Shown in pieces: positions 27,754 through 36,571 of a stretch of 64,000 nucleotides of DNA (position 1 is the first letter of the stretch; the number at the start of each line of letters is the position of its first letter). The DNA is from Virgibacillus sp. MSJ-26. GTDB taxonomy: Bacteria; Bacillota; Bacilli; Bacillales; Amphibacillaceae. The notes beneath the pieces are model-generated. The model did no database searches, was not told where the DNA came from, and was given only the letters and a program-made list of their open reading frames with translations. Position numbers and translations under genes: made by a program. The stretch covers positions 145,389-209,388 of the forward strand of contig NZ_JAHLPW010000006.1 in assembly GCF_018918075.1 (NCBI RefSeq), written 5' to 3'.

Positions 27754-29016
27754 TTATAAAAATAAACGCTGGATATCGTTCCATGTTACGACAATCATCA
27801 GTAACATAAGCAAAGCAAATCCGACGAAATGGACCAAGCCTTCTTTTTGCGGATCAATGGGCTTACCTCTAACAGCTTCAATTCCTACAAATAGAAGACG
27901 TCCACCATCTAAAGCAGGTAATGGAACTAAATTAACTATCCCAAGATTTATACTTAACATAGCCGTCCACATCATAAAATTCATAAAACCTGTTTGTACT
28001 ACTTGGTCTGTTGCATCATATATTCCTACCGGACCAGAAAGCATTTCGATAGAATATTGACCAGTAATTAACATTCCAAGATTAGTTAAGATCAATTTTG
28101 TAATGTCATATGTTTGATCGATTCCATAGGTGAATGATCTGAAAAATGATTTTTCAAAAGCAGGTGTTACCCCGACTTGTCCTATATACATATCTTCCTG
28201 TAATTCTACTTTTGCCGGAACCACTGCTAAGGATTCTGTTTTATCGCCACGTTTTACAGTAAGGTCCACTTCTTTCTCTGGGTTATTTTCAATAATGCTC
28301 GTGAATTTATCCCAAGTAGAAATTTGTTCACCATTTAATTGTACAATCTCATCGCCACTTTGAATACCTGCTTCCTCAGCAGGTGTATCTGGATGAACTT
28401 CACCAATTAGTGCATTCTTAACAGGTACCCCATGTATAAGACCTATAATACAGAAGATTAGCAAAGCTAACAAAAAGTTCATCATAGGTCCAGCGAACAG
28501 TTGCATGGCACGTTTACCAACACTTTTTGATGCAAACTGACGATCGTATGGTGCGATTTGTGTTCTAACCTCATCCATAATAAAATCGGCTTTACGATCA
28601 ACGTCAAATTTTAGTTTTTCTTCATGCTCACCAACATCATAGCCTTCAATAACTAAATCATGATCCAAGTCAACATATTCTACTTCAATCACCCGGGCGT
28701 TCGGATGTTTATCCTTATTATTAACGATTATATTTTTCACTTTACCTTCATCGTTAAATTCTATTCCAATATGATGACCTGGTTTAAGCTCGATAATTTC
28801 TGGATCCTCACCCGCAACTCGGACATATCCTCCAATAGGTAGTAAACGAATTGTATAGACTGTTTCATTTTTAGTAAAGTCGAATACTTTCGGACCAAAT
28901 CCAATAGCAAATTCTCGCACTAACATGCCTGCCCGTTTTGCGAATATCATATGGCCAAACTCATGAATAAACACTAGCAGACCGAACATTAAAATAAATG
29001 CTATAATTGTGTTCAA
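27754..29016 (-). CDS. rseP: Site-2 intramembrane protease RseP/RasP
   Basis: A 420-residue zinc protease that cuts anti-sigma factors and remnant signal peptides within the membrane. The active-site HEFGH is at 18-22 in the first membrane helix (MNTIIAFILMFGLLVFIHEFGH). A PDZ domain lies at about 190-275, and the second active-site motif NLVPLPALDGGRL is near residue 350, between C-terminal helices. The TTG at 29016 follows GGAAGG at normal distance and gives the B. subtilis length; the ATG at 29070 would add a hydrophilic stretch ahead of the first helix. dxr, normally just upstream, is missing. Confidence 0.95.
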   Translation of the reverse strand: MNTIIAFILMFGLLVFIHEFGHMIFAKRAGMLVREFAIGFGPKVFDFTKNETVYTIRLLPIGGYVRVAGEDPEIIELKPGHHIGIEFNDEGKVKNIIVNNKDKHPNARVIEVEYVDLDHDLVIEGYDVGEHEEKLKFDVDRKADFIMDEVRTQIAPYDRQFASKSVGKRAMQLFAGPMMNFLLALLIFCIIGLIHGVPVKNALIGEVHPDTPAEEAGIQSGDEIVQLNGEQISTWDKFTSIIENNPEKEVDLTVKRGDKTESLAVVPAKVELQEDMYIGQVGVTPAFEKSFFRSFTYGIDQTYDITKLILTNLGMLITGQYSIEMLSGPVGIYDATDQVVQTGFMNFMMWTAMLSINLGIVNLVPLPALDGGRLLFVGIEAVRGKPIDPQKEGLVHFVGFALLMLLMIVVTWNDIQRLFL

Positions 29017-29207
29017 ACAACGCACCTTCCTTCGAATTAGGTGTATGTGATAGTGAAAAACATCATTCATTCAGTAATTTAGTTCTATCAATACATCAAG
29101 CCGTCACTCTTTTATCAAAATCAAATATATTTGGGATTAGTAATACAGCATCATTTCATTTTAACCTGTTAATTGGTCTTCCTTCAACATATGAGCTCCA
29201 AATTATT

Positions 29208-29999
29208 TCAAGAAATAAATTGAATAAAATGAAGTAAAGGGAAAACGAACATAATACTGTCAAAACGATCTAATATACCTCCGTGTCCAGGCAAAATAGT
29301 ACCAGAATCTTTAACTTGAAAATGTCGTTTGAAAGCTGACTCAACTAAATCCCCAATTTGGCCGAAAATGGAAGCTAAAATCGTCACTCCGATAATCGTT
29401 ACAAGGGTGTAGTTGAATGGATGAACCAAATTAAAAACGATTGCAATAATAACGGCAAGAATAATGCCTCCTACAGCACCTTCAACCGTTTTATTGGGAC
29501 TGATTTTAGGCCACAGTTTATGTTTACCGAATGCCTTACCGAAAAAGTATGCCCCCGTATCTGTAGCCCAGACAATGAATAAAGCATACAACATTGTTGC
29601 AAGTCCATTTATACTATGTCGTGTTTCAAGAAAATAAGAGAATCCTATTCCTACATACAGTGTTGCCAAAAGAATAAATCCTGCATCATCAAATGTAAAT
29701 TTGTTTTTCTTTAAAACGGTATAGGACAATAAGATTAAAACGAAGATCATGATAATTTCCGACTTATTAAACCATGTAAAGGATTCACTAATCGATACGG
29801 GTGCCAGGATAATCCACAGCATGGCAACAGATAATAAAGTTGGAAATAAATATTTTTGAGTCTCTTTCATTCTTAATAATTCCCATAATCCAATCGATGC
29901 AATAAGGTAGACAAAAATAGAAAAAGGCCAGTCACCATAAAGTGTGAGAGGAATAAATAGGATTAATGCTAAAAACGCTGTAATAATTCGTTGCTTCAT
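29208..29999 (-). CDS. cdsA: Phosphatidate cytidylyltransferase
   Basis: A 263-residue polytopic membrane enzyme that makes CDP-diacylglycerol from phosphatidate and CTP, the precursor of phosphatidylglycerol. It has about seven or eight hydrophobic segments. The family signature is visible near residues 215-245 (SAFKRHFQVKDSGTILPGHG, then GILDRFDS). It follows uppS by 15 bases, as in B. subtilis, but the next gene is rseP, not dxr. Confidence 0.96.
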   Translation of the reverse strand: MKQRIITAFLALILFIPLTLYGDWPFSIFVYLIASIGLWELLRMKETQKYLFPTLLSVAMLWIILAPVSISESFTWFNKSEIIMIFVLILLSYTVLKKNKFTFDDAGFILLATLYVGIGFSYFLETRHSINGLATMLYALFIVWATDTGAYFFGKAFGKHKLWPKISPNKTVEGAVGGIILAVIIAIVFNLVHPFNYTLVTIIGVTILASIFGQIGDLVESAFKRHFQVKDSGTILPGHGGILDRFDSIMFVFPLLHFIQFIS

Positions 30000-30014
30000 A
30001 ACTTGCTCATCACC

Positions 30015-30773
30015 TTAAATACCTCCATAACGCCTTTTACGATTTTCATAATCTTTCAATGCTTGAATAAAGACCTCTTCTCTAAAATCAGGCCACAATA
30101 CATCCGTAAACCAAAATTCCGTATAAGCCAGTTGCCATAACAGAAAATTGCTAAGGCGTCTCTCACCACTAGTTCTTATTAATAAGTCTGGATCTTCTAG
30201 ATTTTTTGTATAAAGATAATTCGAAAATTCATTTTCATCAAGCTCTTCTATGTTTAATTGGTTATTCTCAATTTCCTTAGTCATTTTTTTAACAGCTTGT
30301 ATAATTTCATCTCTCCCACCATAGTTTATCGCAAAGTTTAATAATAAACCATCATTATTTTTCGTTTTCTCCTTTGCGTCCTGTATTGCCTCTTTTGTTT
30401 GGGATGGCAATGTATCAAACCGTCCTATCGTCTCAACTCGAACATTTTTTTCCATTAACTCAGGTAGGTAAGTATTTAGGAATTGTTTTGGAAGCTTCAT
30501 CAGGAATTGAACTTCTGGTTTGGGTCTTTTCCAATTTTCCGTGGAAAATGCAAATAAAGTTAGTATTTTTATATTGTAGTTTGAAGCTGTTCTTACCGTC
30601 TGCTGAACAACATCCACACCTTCTTTATGTCCTGCAATACGGGGTAGTCCCCTTTTTTTAGCCCATCTTCCATTACCATCCATAATTATGGCAACGTGTC
30701 GTGGAACGTTAATTATTTCCGTGTCTCCTTCGGGCTTTTTTTTACTCTTTATAAAAGGAAGTTTAAATGACAT
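30015..30773 (-). CDS. uppS: Undecaprenyl diphosphate synthase (cis-prenyltransferase)
   Basis: A 252-residue enzyme that extends farnesyl diphosphate with eight isopentenyl units to the C55 lipid carrier of cell-wall synthesis. The catalytic Asp32 is in IIMDGNGRWAKKRGLP; TLFAFSTENWKRP, NFAINYGGRDEI and DLLIRTSGERRLSNF are the other family motifs. The ATG at 30773 lies seven bases after GGAGG; the in-frame ATG at 30806 has no SD. It starts a uppS-cdsA unit after the frr terminator and an extended -10 promoter. Confidence 0.96.
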   Translation of the reverse strand: MSFKLPFIKSKKKPEGDTEIINVPRHVAIIMDGNGRWAKKRGLPRIAGHKEGVDVVQQTVRTASNYNIKILTLFAFSTENWKRPKPEVQFLMKLPKQFLNTYLPELMEKNVRVETIGRFDTLPSQTKEAIQDAKEKTKNNDGLLLNFAINYGGRDEIIQAVKKMTKEIENNQLNIEELDENEFSNYLYTKNLEDPDLLIRTSGERRLSNFLLWQLAYTEFWFTDVLWPDFREEVFIQALKDYENRKRRYGGI

Positions 30774-30872
30774 AATTGGTCCTCCAAATATTAACTGCAA
30801 ACTCATTCTATCTTTAATAACTATGTATGTACAAATAATATATGCTTTCTAGTTAGTTGGATAGTAAATTTT

Positions 30873-30881
30873 ATTATAACA
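30873..30881 (-). promoter_or_regulatory. Extended -10 promoter of uppS-cdsA
   Basis: On the minus strand TGTTATAAT carries a perfect -10 hexamer (30873-30878) with the TG extension. The -35 is poor, as expected for extended -10 promoters. It lies between the frr terminator and uppS. Confidence 0.58.
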
Positions 30882-30908
30882 TTAAAAGAGATCAATGGTG
30901 TTTTTTTC

Positions 30909-30946
30909 ACTAAAAAAGTACAAAAGCCCCCTTAAACAAGAGGGCT
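30909..30946 (-). terminator. Rho-independent terminator after frr
   Basis: AGCCCCCTT (30925-30933) pairs with AAGAGGGCT (30938-30946) with one G-U. The minus strand continues TTTGTACTTTTTT. It ends the rpsB-tsf-pyrH-frr unit. Confidence 0.82.
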
Positions 30947-30992
30947 AAAGCATCTTATTTTTCAACTCGCGCTACTAAACTAAAGCTGATAT

Positions 30993-31550
30993 TTAAACTT
31001 CCATAATTTCTTCTTCTTTAGTTTTAACAAGTTGATCTATTTCATCAATAAATTTATCGGTCTGTTTTTGAACATTATCTTCACCTGCACGTAATTCATC
31101 CTCTGTTAGGTCGCCATCTTTCTCTGCCTTTCTTAATAGGTCATTAGCTTCGCGGCGATTATTTCTAATTTGAACACGTGATTCTTCTGCATACTTGCCG
31201 ACAACCTTCACAAGTTCTTTCCTTCTTTCTTCTGTTAAAGCAGGGATGCTAATACGGATTAAATTACCGTCATTAGAAGGAGTTAATCCAATATCTGCCT
31301 TTTGGATTGCCTTTTCAATTTCTCCAATAGCCGTTTTATCGAAAGGTGTAATAACAAGTAGGCGTGCCTCTGGCGCAGATACAGTTGCCAACTGATTTAG
31401 CGGGGTGGGTGCACCATAATATTCAACATAAATATTATCCAAAATGTTAGGATTAGCGCGACCTGTTCTTACAGTTGCCAAATTTCTAGTAAATGCTTGT
31501 GTGGCCATTGACATTTTTTCTTTCATATCATTTATAATTGAGTTCGTCAT
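30993..31550 (-). CDS. frr: Ribosome recycling factor
   Basis: A 185-residue tRNA-shaped factor that splits post-termination ribosomes with EF-G. The long three-helix bundle includes [22 protein letters not shown] and [21 protein letters not shown], both highly conserved. The ATG comes one base after the pyrH stop codon, so the pair is tightly coupled. Length and order match B. subtilis. Confidence 0.97.
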   Translation of the reverse strand: MTNSIINDMKEKMSMATQAFTRNLATVRTGRANPNILDNIYVEYYGAPTPLNQLATVSAPEARLLVITPFDKTAIGEIEKAIQKADIGLTPSNDGNLIRISIPALTEERRKELVKVVGKYAEESRVQIRNNRREANDLLRKAEKDGDLTEDELRAGEDNVQKQTDKFIDEIDQLVKTKEEEIMEV

Positions 31551-31551
31551 C

Positions 31552-32274
31552 TTACTTCCCCCTTATTGTAGTCCCGATTGGCTGGCCTTGAACAACTTTT
31601 TTAATATTGCCTTCTTCTGTAATTGAAAAGACAACCAATGGTATATTATTATCCATACATAATGAAGATGCTGTCGAATCCATAACACCGAGCCCTTCAT
31701 TTAGAAGATCCATATATGACAACTGTTCATACTTACGTGCTTGCTTATTAACCATTGGATCGTCAGAGTAGACGCCGTCAACATTATTTTTCGCCATTAA
31801 TATGACATCAGCTTCTATCTCTGCTGCACGTAAAGCTGCAGTTGTATCAGTTGAAAAATATGGATTTCCTGTACCTGCCGCAAATATGACAACACGTTTC
31901 TTTTCAAGATGTCTTATCGCTTTTCTTCTTATATAGGGCTCTGCCACTTGTCTCATTTCAATTGATGTTTGAACCCTGGTTGGAATGCCAATAGCTTCTA
32001 AACTATCTTGCAAAGCAAGCGAGTTCATAACGGTAGCAAGCATACCCATATAGTCTGCTGAGGCACGGTCCATCCCCATTTCGCTGCCGACTTTTCCACG
32101 CCAAATATTGCCACCACCTACAACTACAGCAACCTCTACACTTAGTTCCACAATCTCTTTAACTTGTGAGGCGATTGACTGAATGACAGATGGTTCAATT
32201 CCATAACCTTGTTTACCACTAAGAGCTTCTCCACTTAATTTAAGTACAATTCTTTGGTAACGTGCTGCTGTCAT
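31552..32274 (-). CDS. pyrH: UMP kinase
   Basis: A 240-residue hexameric kinase of the amino-acid kinase family that converts UMP to UDP. The sequence opens [13 protein letters not shown] and contains [28 protein letters not shown] and [20 protein letters not shown]. The ATG at 32274 lies five bases after GGAGG; the longer frame to 32322 adds an unlikely hydrophobic prefix. A perfect hairpin lies between tsf and this gene. Confidence 0.96.
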   Translation of the reverse strand: MTAARYQRIVLKLSGEALSGKQGYGIEPSVIQSIASQVKEIVELSVEVAVVVGGGNIWRGKVGSEMGMDRASADYMGMLATVMNSLALQDSLEAIGIPTRVQTSIEMRQVAEPYIRRKAIRHLEKKRVVIFAAGTGNPYFSTDTTAALRAAEIEADVILMAKNNVDGVYSDDPMVNKQARKYEQLSYMDLLNEGLGVMDSTASSLCMDNNIPLVVFSITEEGNIKKVVQGQPIGTTIRGK

Positions 32275-32329
32275 GATAACCTCCATAAAAACTATAATGT
32301 AAAAACAAGAATTGGATGTCATTATTGAG

Positions 32330-32358
32330 AAATAGGGAACATTAAATGTTCCCTATTT
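32330..32358 (-). terminator. Hairpin between tsf and pyrH, likely attenuator
   Basis: AAATAGGGAACAT and ATGTTCCCTATTT (32330-32342 and 32346-32358) are perfect 13-base arms with a three-base loop. The T-tract on the minus-strand side is short, so partial termination or 3'-end protection of the tsf mRNA is likely. Confidence 0.6.
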
Positions 32359-32403
32359 AAGTTTATATAATAACTTCTATGTTATTATTATGTTAACTTA
32401 GAA

Positions 32404-33291
32404 TTAGTTGTTTTTCATTTGGCTCATAACTTCATCTGCGAAGTTTTCTTCACGTTTCTCCATACCTTCGCCAACCTCATAGCGAACAAACTCTTTAACT
32501 GTAGCCCCTTTTTCAGAGACAAAGTCTTTAACTGTTTGATCAGGGTTTTTAACAAAATCTTGTTCAGTTAAGCAAATCTCTTCAAAGAATTTGCCAAGGC
32601 GACCTTCAACCATTTTCTCAACAATTTTTTCAGGTTTACCTTCATTTAATGCTTGTGTTTTTAATAGTTCACGTTCATGATTCACTTCTTCTTCAGATAC
32701 ATCTTCTCTAGAGATATAGCGCGGGTTAACAGCAGCAACATGCATGGCTACGTCTTTCGCAGCGTCTTCTTCAGTCGTACCTTCTAGTAAAGCAAGCGCT
32801 CCAATACGTCCACCCATGTGAAGATAAGCACCGAATGCATCTTGATCAGTTTTAGTGAATATATTAAAACGACGAAGAGAAATTTTTTCACCTATTTTAG
32901 CAACAAAAGAATTAATATGCTCTTCTACTGATTCGCCCTCACCATTAAGTTTTTGTTGTAATGCTGTTTCAACATCTTCTGGTTTTTGACTTAGGAGATG
33001 GTTTCCTAGCTCAGTTAATAACTGTTTGAATTGTTCGTTTTTAGTAACAAAGTCTGTTTCACAGTTAACTTCTAAAAGAACAGCTGTATTATTATCGGTT
33101 GCAATATAAGTTGAACCTTCTGCCGCAATACGGTCAGCTTTTTTAGCAGCTGTGGCCATACCTTTTTCACGTAGATAATCTACAGCTTTTTCCATATTAC
33201 CATCAGTTTCCTGTAAAGCTTTTTTACAGTCCATCATACCTACACCAGTTTTTTCGCGAAGTTCTTTTACCATTTTTGCAGTTATTTGCAT
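32404..33291 (-). CDS. tsf: Elongation factor Ts
   Basis: A 295-residue guanine-nucleotide exchange factor for EF-Tu. The UBA-like N-terminus reads [20 protein letters not shown] and is followed by [14 protein letters not shown], which contacts the EF-Tu G domain. The C-terminal part holds the [11 protein letters not shown] and [12 protein letters not shown] segments. It lies between rpsB and pyrH, with an attenuator hairpin in front. Confidence 0.97.
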   Translation of the reverse strand: MQITAKMVKELREKTGVGMMDCKKALQETDGNMEKAVDYLREKGMATAAKKADRIAAEGSTYIATDNNTAVLLEVNCETDFVTKNEQFKQLLTELGNHLLSQKPEDVETALQQKLNGEGESVEEHINSFVAKIGEKISLRRFNIFTKTDQDAFGAYLHMGGRIGALALLEGTTEEDAAKDVAMHVAAVNPRYISREDVSEEEVNHERELLKTQALNEGKPEKIVEKMVEGRLGKFFEEICLTEQDFVKNPDQTVKDFVSEKGATVKEFVRYEVGEGMEKREENFADEVMSQMKNN

Positions 33292-33348
33292 TTTATTATC
33301 CTCCTTGTAAAGTGACTCATTGACGTATTTGATTAATGATCTCTCTTT

Positions 33349-33384
33349 AAAAAAGGTGATAAAAGGTTTATCCTCTTATCACCT
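33349..33384 (-). terminator. Intrinsic attenuator between rpsB and tsf
   Basis: AGGTGATAA (33354-33362) and TTATCACCT (33376-33384) are perfect arms with further inner pairing. On the minus strand five to six T follow. A terminator in the rpsB-tsf gap is common in bacteria and lowers tsf relative to rpsB. Confidence 0.82.
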
Positions 33385-33394
33385 ACCTTTATGC

Positions 33395-34165
33395 TTACTC
33401 TGATTCAACTTCTTCTGCTTGTTCTGTTTCAGCTTGTTCAGTGCTCAATTCTTCATTTTCTTCCGGAGCTTCTTCTAATTCTTCTCCCTGTTTCACCTCT
33501 AAAATAGCATCAGCCATCTTAGATGTTAGAAGTTTCACAGCACGAATAGCATCGTCATTTGCAGGAATGACATAGTCAATTTCATCCGGATCACAGTTTG
33601 TATCTACAATACCGATAATTGGGATGTTTAACTTTCTTGCTTCTGCAATAGCGATACGCTCTTTACGTGGATCTACAACAAATAGGGCATCAGGAAGTTT
33701 TTTCATATCCTTAATTCCACCTAAGAACTTAACAAGACGCTCTTTTTCTTTTAATAAATCTACAACTTCTTTCTTAGGTAGTACTTCGAAAGTTCCATCT
33801 TCTTCCATACGCTCGATATCTTTTAAACGATTGATACTTTTACGGATTGTTTTGAAGTTAGTAAGTGTACCACCTAACCAACGTTGGTTAACATAGTACA
33901 TTCCAGAACGGATTGCTTCGTCACGCACTGATTCTTGCGCTTGTTTTTTTGTACCTACAAAAAGAACTGTACCACCATCAGCGGCTAAGTCTTTAACATA
34001 GTTATAGGCTGTCTCCACCATTTTAACTGTTTTTTGTAAGTCGATGATATAGATGCCGTTACGTTCTGTGAAAATATATTTTTTCATCTTCGGATTCCAA
34101 CGGCGTGTTTGGTGTCCAAAATGTACACCAGCTTCTAAAAGTTGCTTCATGGAAATTACTGCCAT
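33395..34165 (-). CDS. rpsB: 30S ribosomal protein S2
   Basis: A 256-residue small-subunit protein with the conserved segments [48 protein letters not shown] and [14 protein letters not shown]. The C-terminal 25 residues are Glu-rich and variable, as usual. It is the first gene of the rpsB-tsf-pyrH-frr unit, and the 173 bases before it form a leader downstream of swrB. No clear promoter could be fixed. Confidence 0.97.
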   Translation of the reverse strand: MAVISMKQLLEAGVHFGHQTRRWNPKMKKYIFTERNGIYIIDLQKTVKMVETAYNYVKDLAADGGTVLFVGTKKQAQESVRDEAIRSGMYYVNQRWLGGTLTNFKTIRKSINRLKDIERMEEDGTFEVLPKKEVVDLLKEKERLVKFLGGIKDMKKLPDALFVVDPRKERIAIAEARKLNIPIIGIVDTNCDPDEIDYVIPANDDAIRAVKLLTSKMADAILEVKQGEELEEAPEENEELSTEQAETEQAEEVESE

Positions 34166-34338
34166 TTCTTATTCCTCCTATTGGTTTTTTTATCCTCCGC
34201 TTGCATCCTATTCGTAAAAGACCTTTCTTAAAAGAATGGCACCAATTTACAAATCAACAAGCGTGTGTTTTAAATAGCGTTTTATCTATTACACTCTATT
34301 TACACCATAAATAAATATACCATAATGAAAAATAGCTA

Positions 34339-34773
34339 TCAAGTATTAGCGTCCTTTTTTTCATGAAATTTAATAATTAATTCTACTTCCGTTTTTCCAC
34401 AATTCAATTTTCGAGCTATATCATTAGGCGTATACATCTTTTGATGAAGATGTAAAACTTCAGCTTCTAGTGAGGTCTCCATTAAATCTACTTTTTCTAA
34501 AGGAAGTTCGTCGTTTTGAACAGGATGATTGTTTAGTTCATCCTCAATTACCTCAAATTCCTTTTCTTGTGATGAAAAAGACTTATTATTGTTAAGTTCA
34601 TCCATAAGCTGTTTGTTTTCTTCTTTCAATTCATCTAAGTATAATTCCAATAGTTCACTAATTTCTTCCAAGTCTGTTGAATGATTTTGCTTCAGCTTAT
34701 TATGTAAGGAATAGATCATCCAAAAAGCGACAATATGTAAAAAGAAACTGAAGAATAGAATGATTGATAGCAT
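34339..34773 (-). CDS. swrB: Swarming motility protein SwrB
   Basis: A 144-residue bitopic membrane protein. An N-terminal membrane helix (residues 2-20) is followed by an acidic, coiled-coil-rich region (about 25-100) and a C-terminal HTH-like end (MYTPNDIARKLNCGKTEVELIIKFHEKK). B. subtilis SwrB has the same layout and location at the end of fla/che; it promotes basal-body completion and export-apparatus activation. The sequence outside the two ends is poorly conserved, so the assignment rests on ends, length and context. Confidence 0.85.
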   Translation of the reverse strand: MLSIILFFSFFLHIVAFWMIYSLHNKLKQNHSTDLEEISELLELYLDELKEENKQLMDELNNNKSFSSQEKEFEVIEDELNNHPVQNDELPLEKVDLMETSLEAEVLHLHQKMYTPNDIARKLNCGKTEVELIIKFHEKKDANT

Positions 34774-34783
34774 GTTATCCCTT

Positions 34784-35095
34784 CTATCTACTATAGTCTA
34801 TATTAGCACCTAAATATGGATGCTGCATCTCTTTTTTACTCTTTTTCTCTTCATCTTTATTGTTACTGTTTTCTTCGTCCTGTGAATTTGATTCTTCTCG
34901 TTCTTTATCTTTATTAATACCTTCTACATCTTCATGCTCATTTACTATATGTTGCTTTATTTTCTCTTCTTTTAATTGTTGTTCTGAAAGTGTCTGTTGA
35001 AATTGTTGGTTTTGTTTGGTCATTTGATCTTGAATTCTTCCCGCGTCTTGAGTTCTAGGGAGCGCAACTTGCATTTCTACCGATTTCCAACTCAT
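34784..35095 (-). CDS. Small hydrophilic protein between fapA-like gene and swrB, function unknown
   Basis: A 103-residue protein not recognised from B. subtilis. It starts MSWKSVEMQVALPRTQDAGR, has a Gln/Lys/Glu-rich middle likely to be helical or disordered (about 25-90), and ends with HPYLGANIDYSR. Such short genes with a conserved MSWKSVEMQ start and HPYxG end appear to sit here in other Bacillaceae; that is recollection, not a search. The ATG at 35095 follows GAGG at eight bases. No signal or membrane segment is seen. A flagellar or regulatory role is only suggested by its place between sigD/fapA and swrB. Confidence 0.75.
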   Translation of the reverse strand: MSWKSVEMQVALPRTQDAGRIQDQMTKQNQQFQQTLSEQQLKEEKIKQHIVNEHEDVEGINKDKEREESNSQDEENSNNKDEEKKSKKEMQHPYLGANIDYSR

Positions 35096-35171
35096 AAACT
35101 TCACCTCACAGCAATATTATAAGAATTTATGAGGATATTCTTAGTTGAAAAAATTAAGGGCAAAGAAAATT

Positions 35172-36542
35172 TTAGGTGTTTTTTATAATGACTTCATTTT
35201 TATCAAACGTTAATTCTATATTTTTTCTTATTTCTTTAATTTCTTGTTTGTATTTACCGAAAGTTACAAATGTATTAGGATAAATTTTATTATTTACTTT
35301 TAACTTTGCTTCTTCTTCACTTCCTAGAAAAGCATTAATCATAAATAAGTCTTCCTTTACCTGTAATAAACTTTCTTCTGTCTTTTGATATGAGTTTTTT
35401 TGCCTGAGTAGGGTAATTCGATGTTTAGGATTTTCTTTTAATTGAGTATTTTGATTTAGTTTTTCTCCTAAAATCTTAAGCTTGTTTAACGTTTGTTCTA
35501 ATTCTTTCTTTTTAGCAATCAATTGCTGTTCCTGTTCAAAAGTAGATTTGTCGTACCCAAATGAAATCTCTGTTTTAGTACTTAATCTGTTGCCTATGTC
35601 TTTTGCTGCAATAGATACCCCGGCAGAGGTTGATCCTCCTATAATATTGCCTTGTTTACACAATACATTTTTTTTAGCTGTGCATTCACTATGGATGATA
35701 GAGTTCTCTACGTAAAGGTTTTCTCCTGCGTAGACTATTCCCTGATTAATATAACCAACATGGATATTTTCTGAAGCCGTAATCGATCCCTTAAGTAAAC
35801 CAGCTATCCCCTCGGAAATATAAACTGACCCGCCAGCAATGACGGTTGCTGCTTCAACTATACCAAAAACCTTTATATCCCCTTCTGCTTTGACTGTGAA
35901 ACCTGAAGGGATATCGCCATGAATTATGACAGAGCCAATAAAGTCTAGGTTACCAGTTTTCATTGAAAGTGCTTCCTTAACTTCGAAAACGGAATGGATA
36001 TTAATACGATGTTTTGTTACATTGATTTGGCCATCAGATGCTGCATAAAAAGAAGAATTGCTTTCTTTATATACTACATTTTTCCCCGCTTTTTCCGGAG
36101 CCGTTTTACCTGGACGCGCTCTTACAGTTCTCCCTCTTACATCCTGCCCATCGATACCTTCAGTTGGATGGATGATTGTAGCTAATTTTTCTCCCTTAGT
36201 GACTGAAGGTATTCGCATCACTTCCCTAAAATCTATATTTTCTTTATGAGCAACCTGGGTTTCAAGATTCAAGTTATATTCAACATAACCATCTTGTCCC
36301 TGCTCCGGATAATTTCCTTTTGCTATCATTACAGGAAAATCATCTTTAGTAAAATTGTTATTTAAAAGTAATTGAATAATTTCTTCTTTAATGCCAGTTT
36401 TGACATTAAATTCTTCTAAAAACATTTTAATTGAATTGACATCCGATTCTAATTTGTCACTGTACTGATCTGTGCAATGTAGCTCGGCATGCATATCATC
36501 ATTTGCTACGCTTACATAAAAATATTTTTTTAGCTGTTCCAC
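35172..36542 (-). CDS. DUF342/FapA-like polymer-forming protein
   Basis: A 456-residue protein of the DUF342/FapA family. The N-terminal half (about 10-170) is followed by a right-handed beta-helix-like run (about 180-320) made of short repeats such as GDIPSGFTVKAEGDIKVFG and AGGSVYISEGIAG. A C-terminal coiled coil lies at about 335-415. The beta-helix fold is shared with bactofilin-like proteins and MinC. In B. subtilis no such gene lies after sigD; in many other Bacillaceae it does. Relatives have been linked to surface sensing and virulence in other bacteria, but no function is established here. Co-expression with sigD suggests a link to motility. Confidence 0.85.
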   Translation of the reverse strand: MEQLKKYFYVSVANDDMHAELHCTDQYSDKLESDVNSIKMFLEEFNVKTGIKEEIIQLLLNNNFTKDDFPVMIAKGNYPEQGQDGYVEYNLNLETQVAHKENIDFREVMRIPSVTKGEKLATIIHPTEGIDGQDVRGRTVRARPGKTAPEKAGKNVVYKESNSSFYAASDGQINVTKHRINIHSVFEVKEALSMKTGNLDFIGSVIIHGDIPSGFTVKAEGDIKVFGIVEAATVIAGGSVYISEGIAGLLKGSITASENIHVGYINQGIVYAGENLYVENSIIHSECTAKKNVLCKQGNIIGGSTSAGVSIAAKDIGNRLSTKTEISFGYDKSTFEQEQQLIAKKKELEQTLNKLKILGEKLNQNTQLKENPKHRITLLRQKNSYQKTEESLLQVKEDLFMINAFLGSEEEAKLKVNNKIYPNTFVTFGKYKQEIKEIRKNIELTFDKNEVIIKNT

Positions 36543-36571
36543 CCATCTCCCCCCAAATCTAGAATAATTAT

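Noticed and set aside
29017..29070. Longer rseP start at the ATG at 29070
   Set aside because: It would place a hydrophilic basic prefix before the first membrane helix; the TTG at 29016 has a good SD and gives the usual length.
34166..34338. Promoter in the rpsB leader
   Set aside because: Candidate -10 boxes such as TAATAG exist, but no -35 at normal spacing is convincing.
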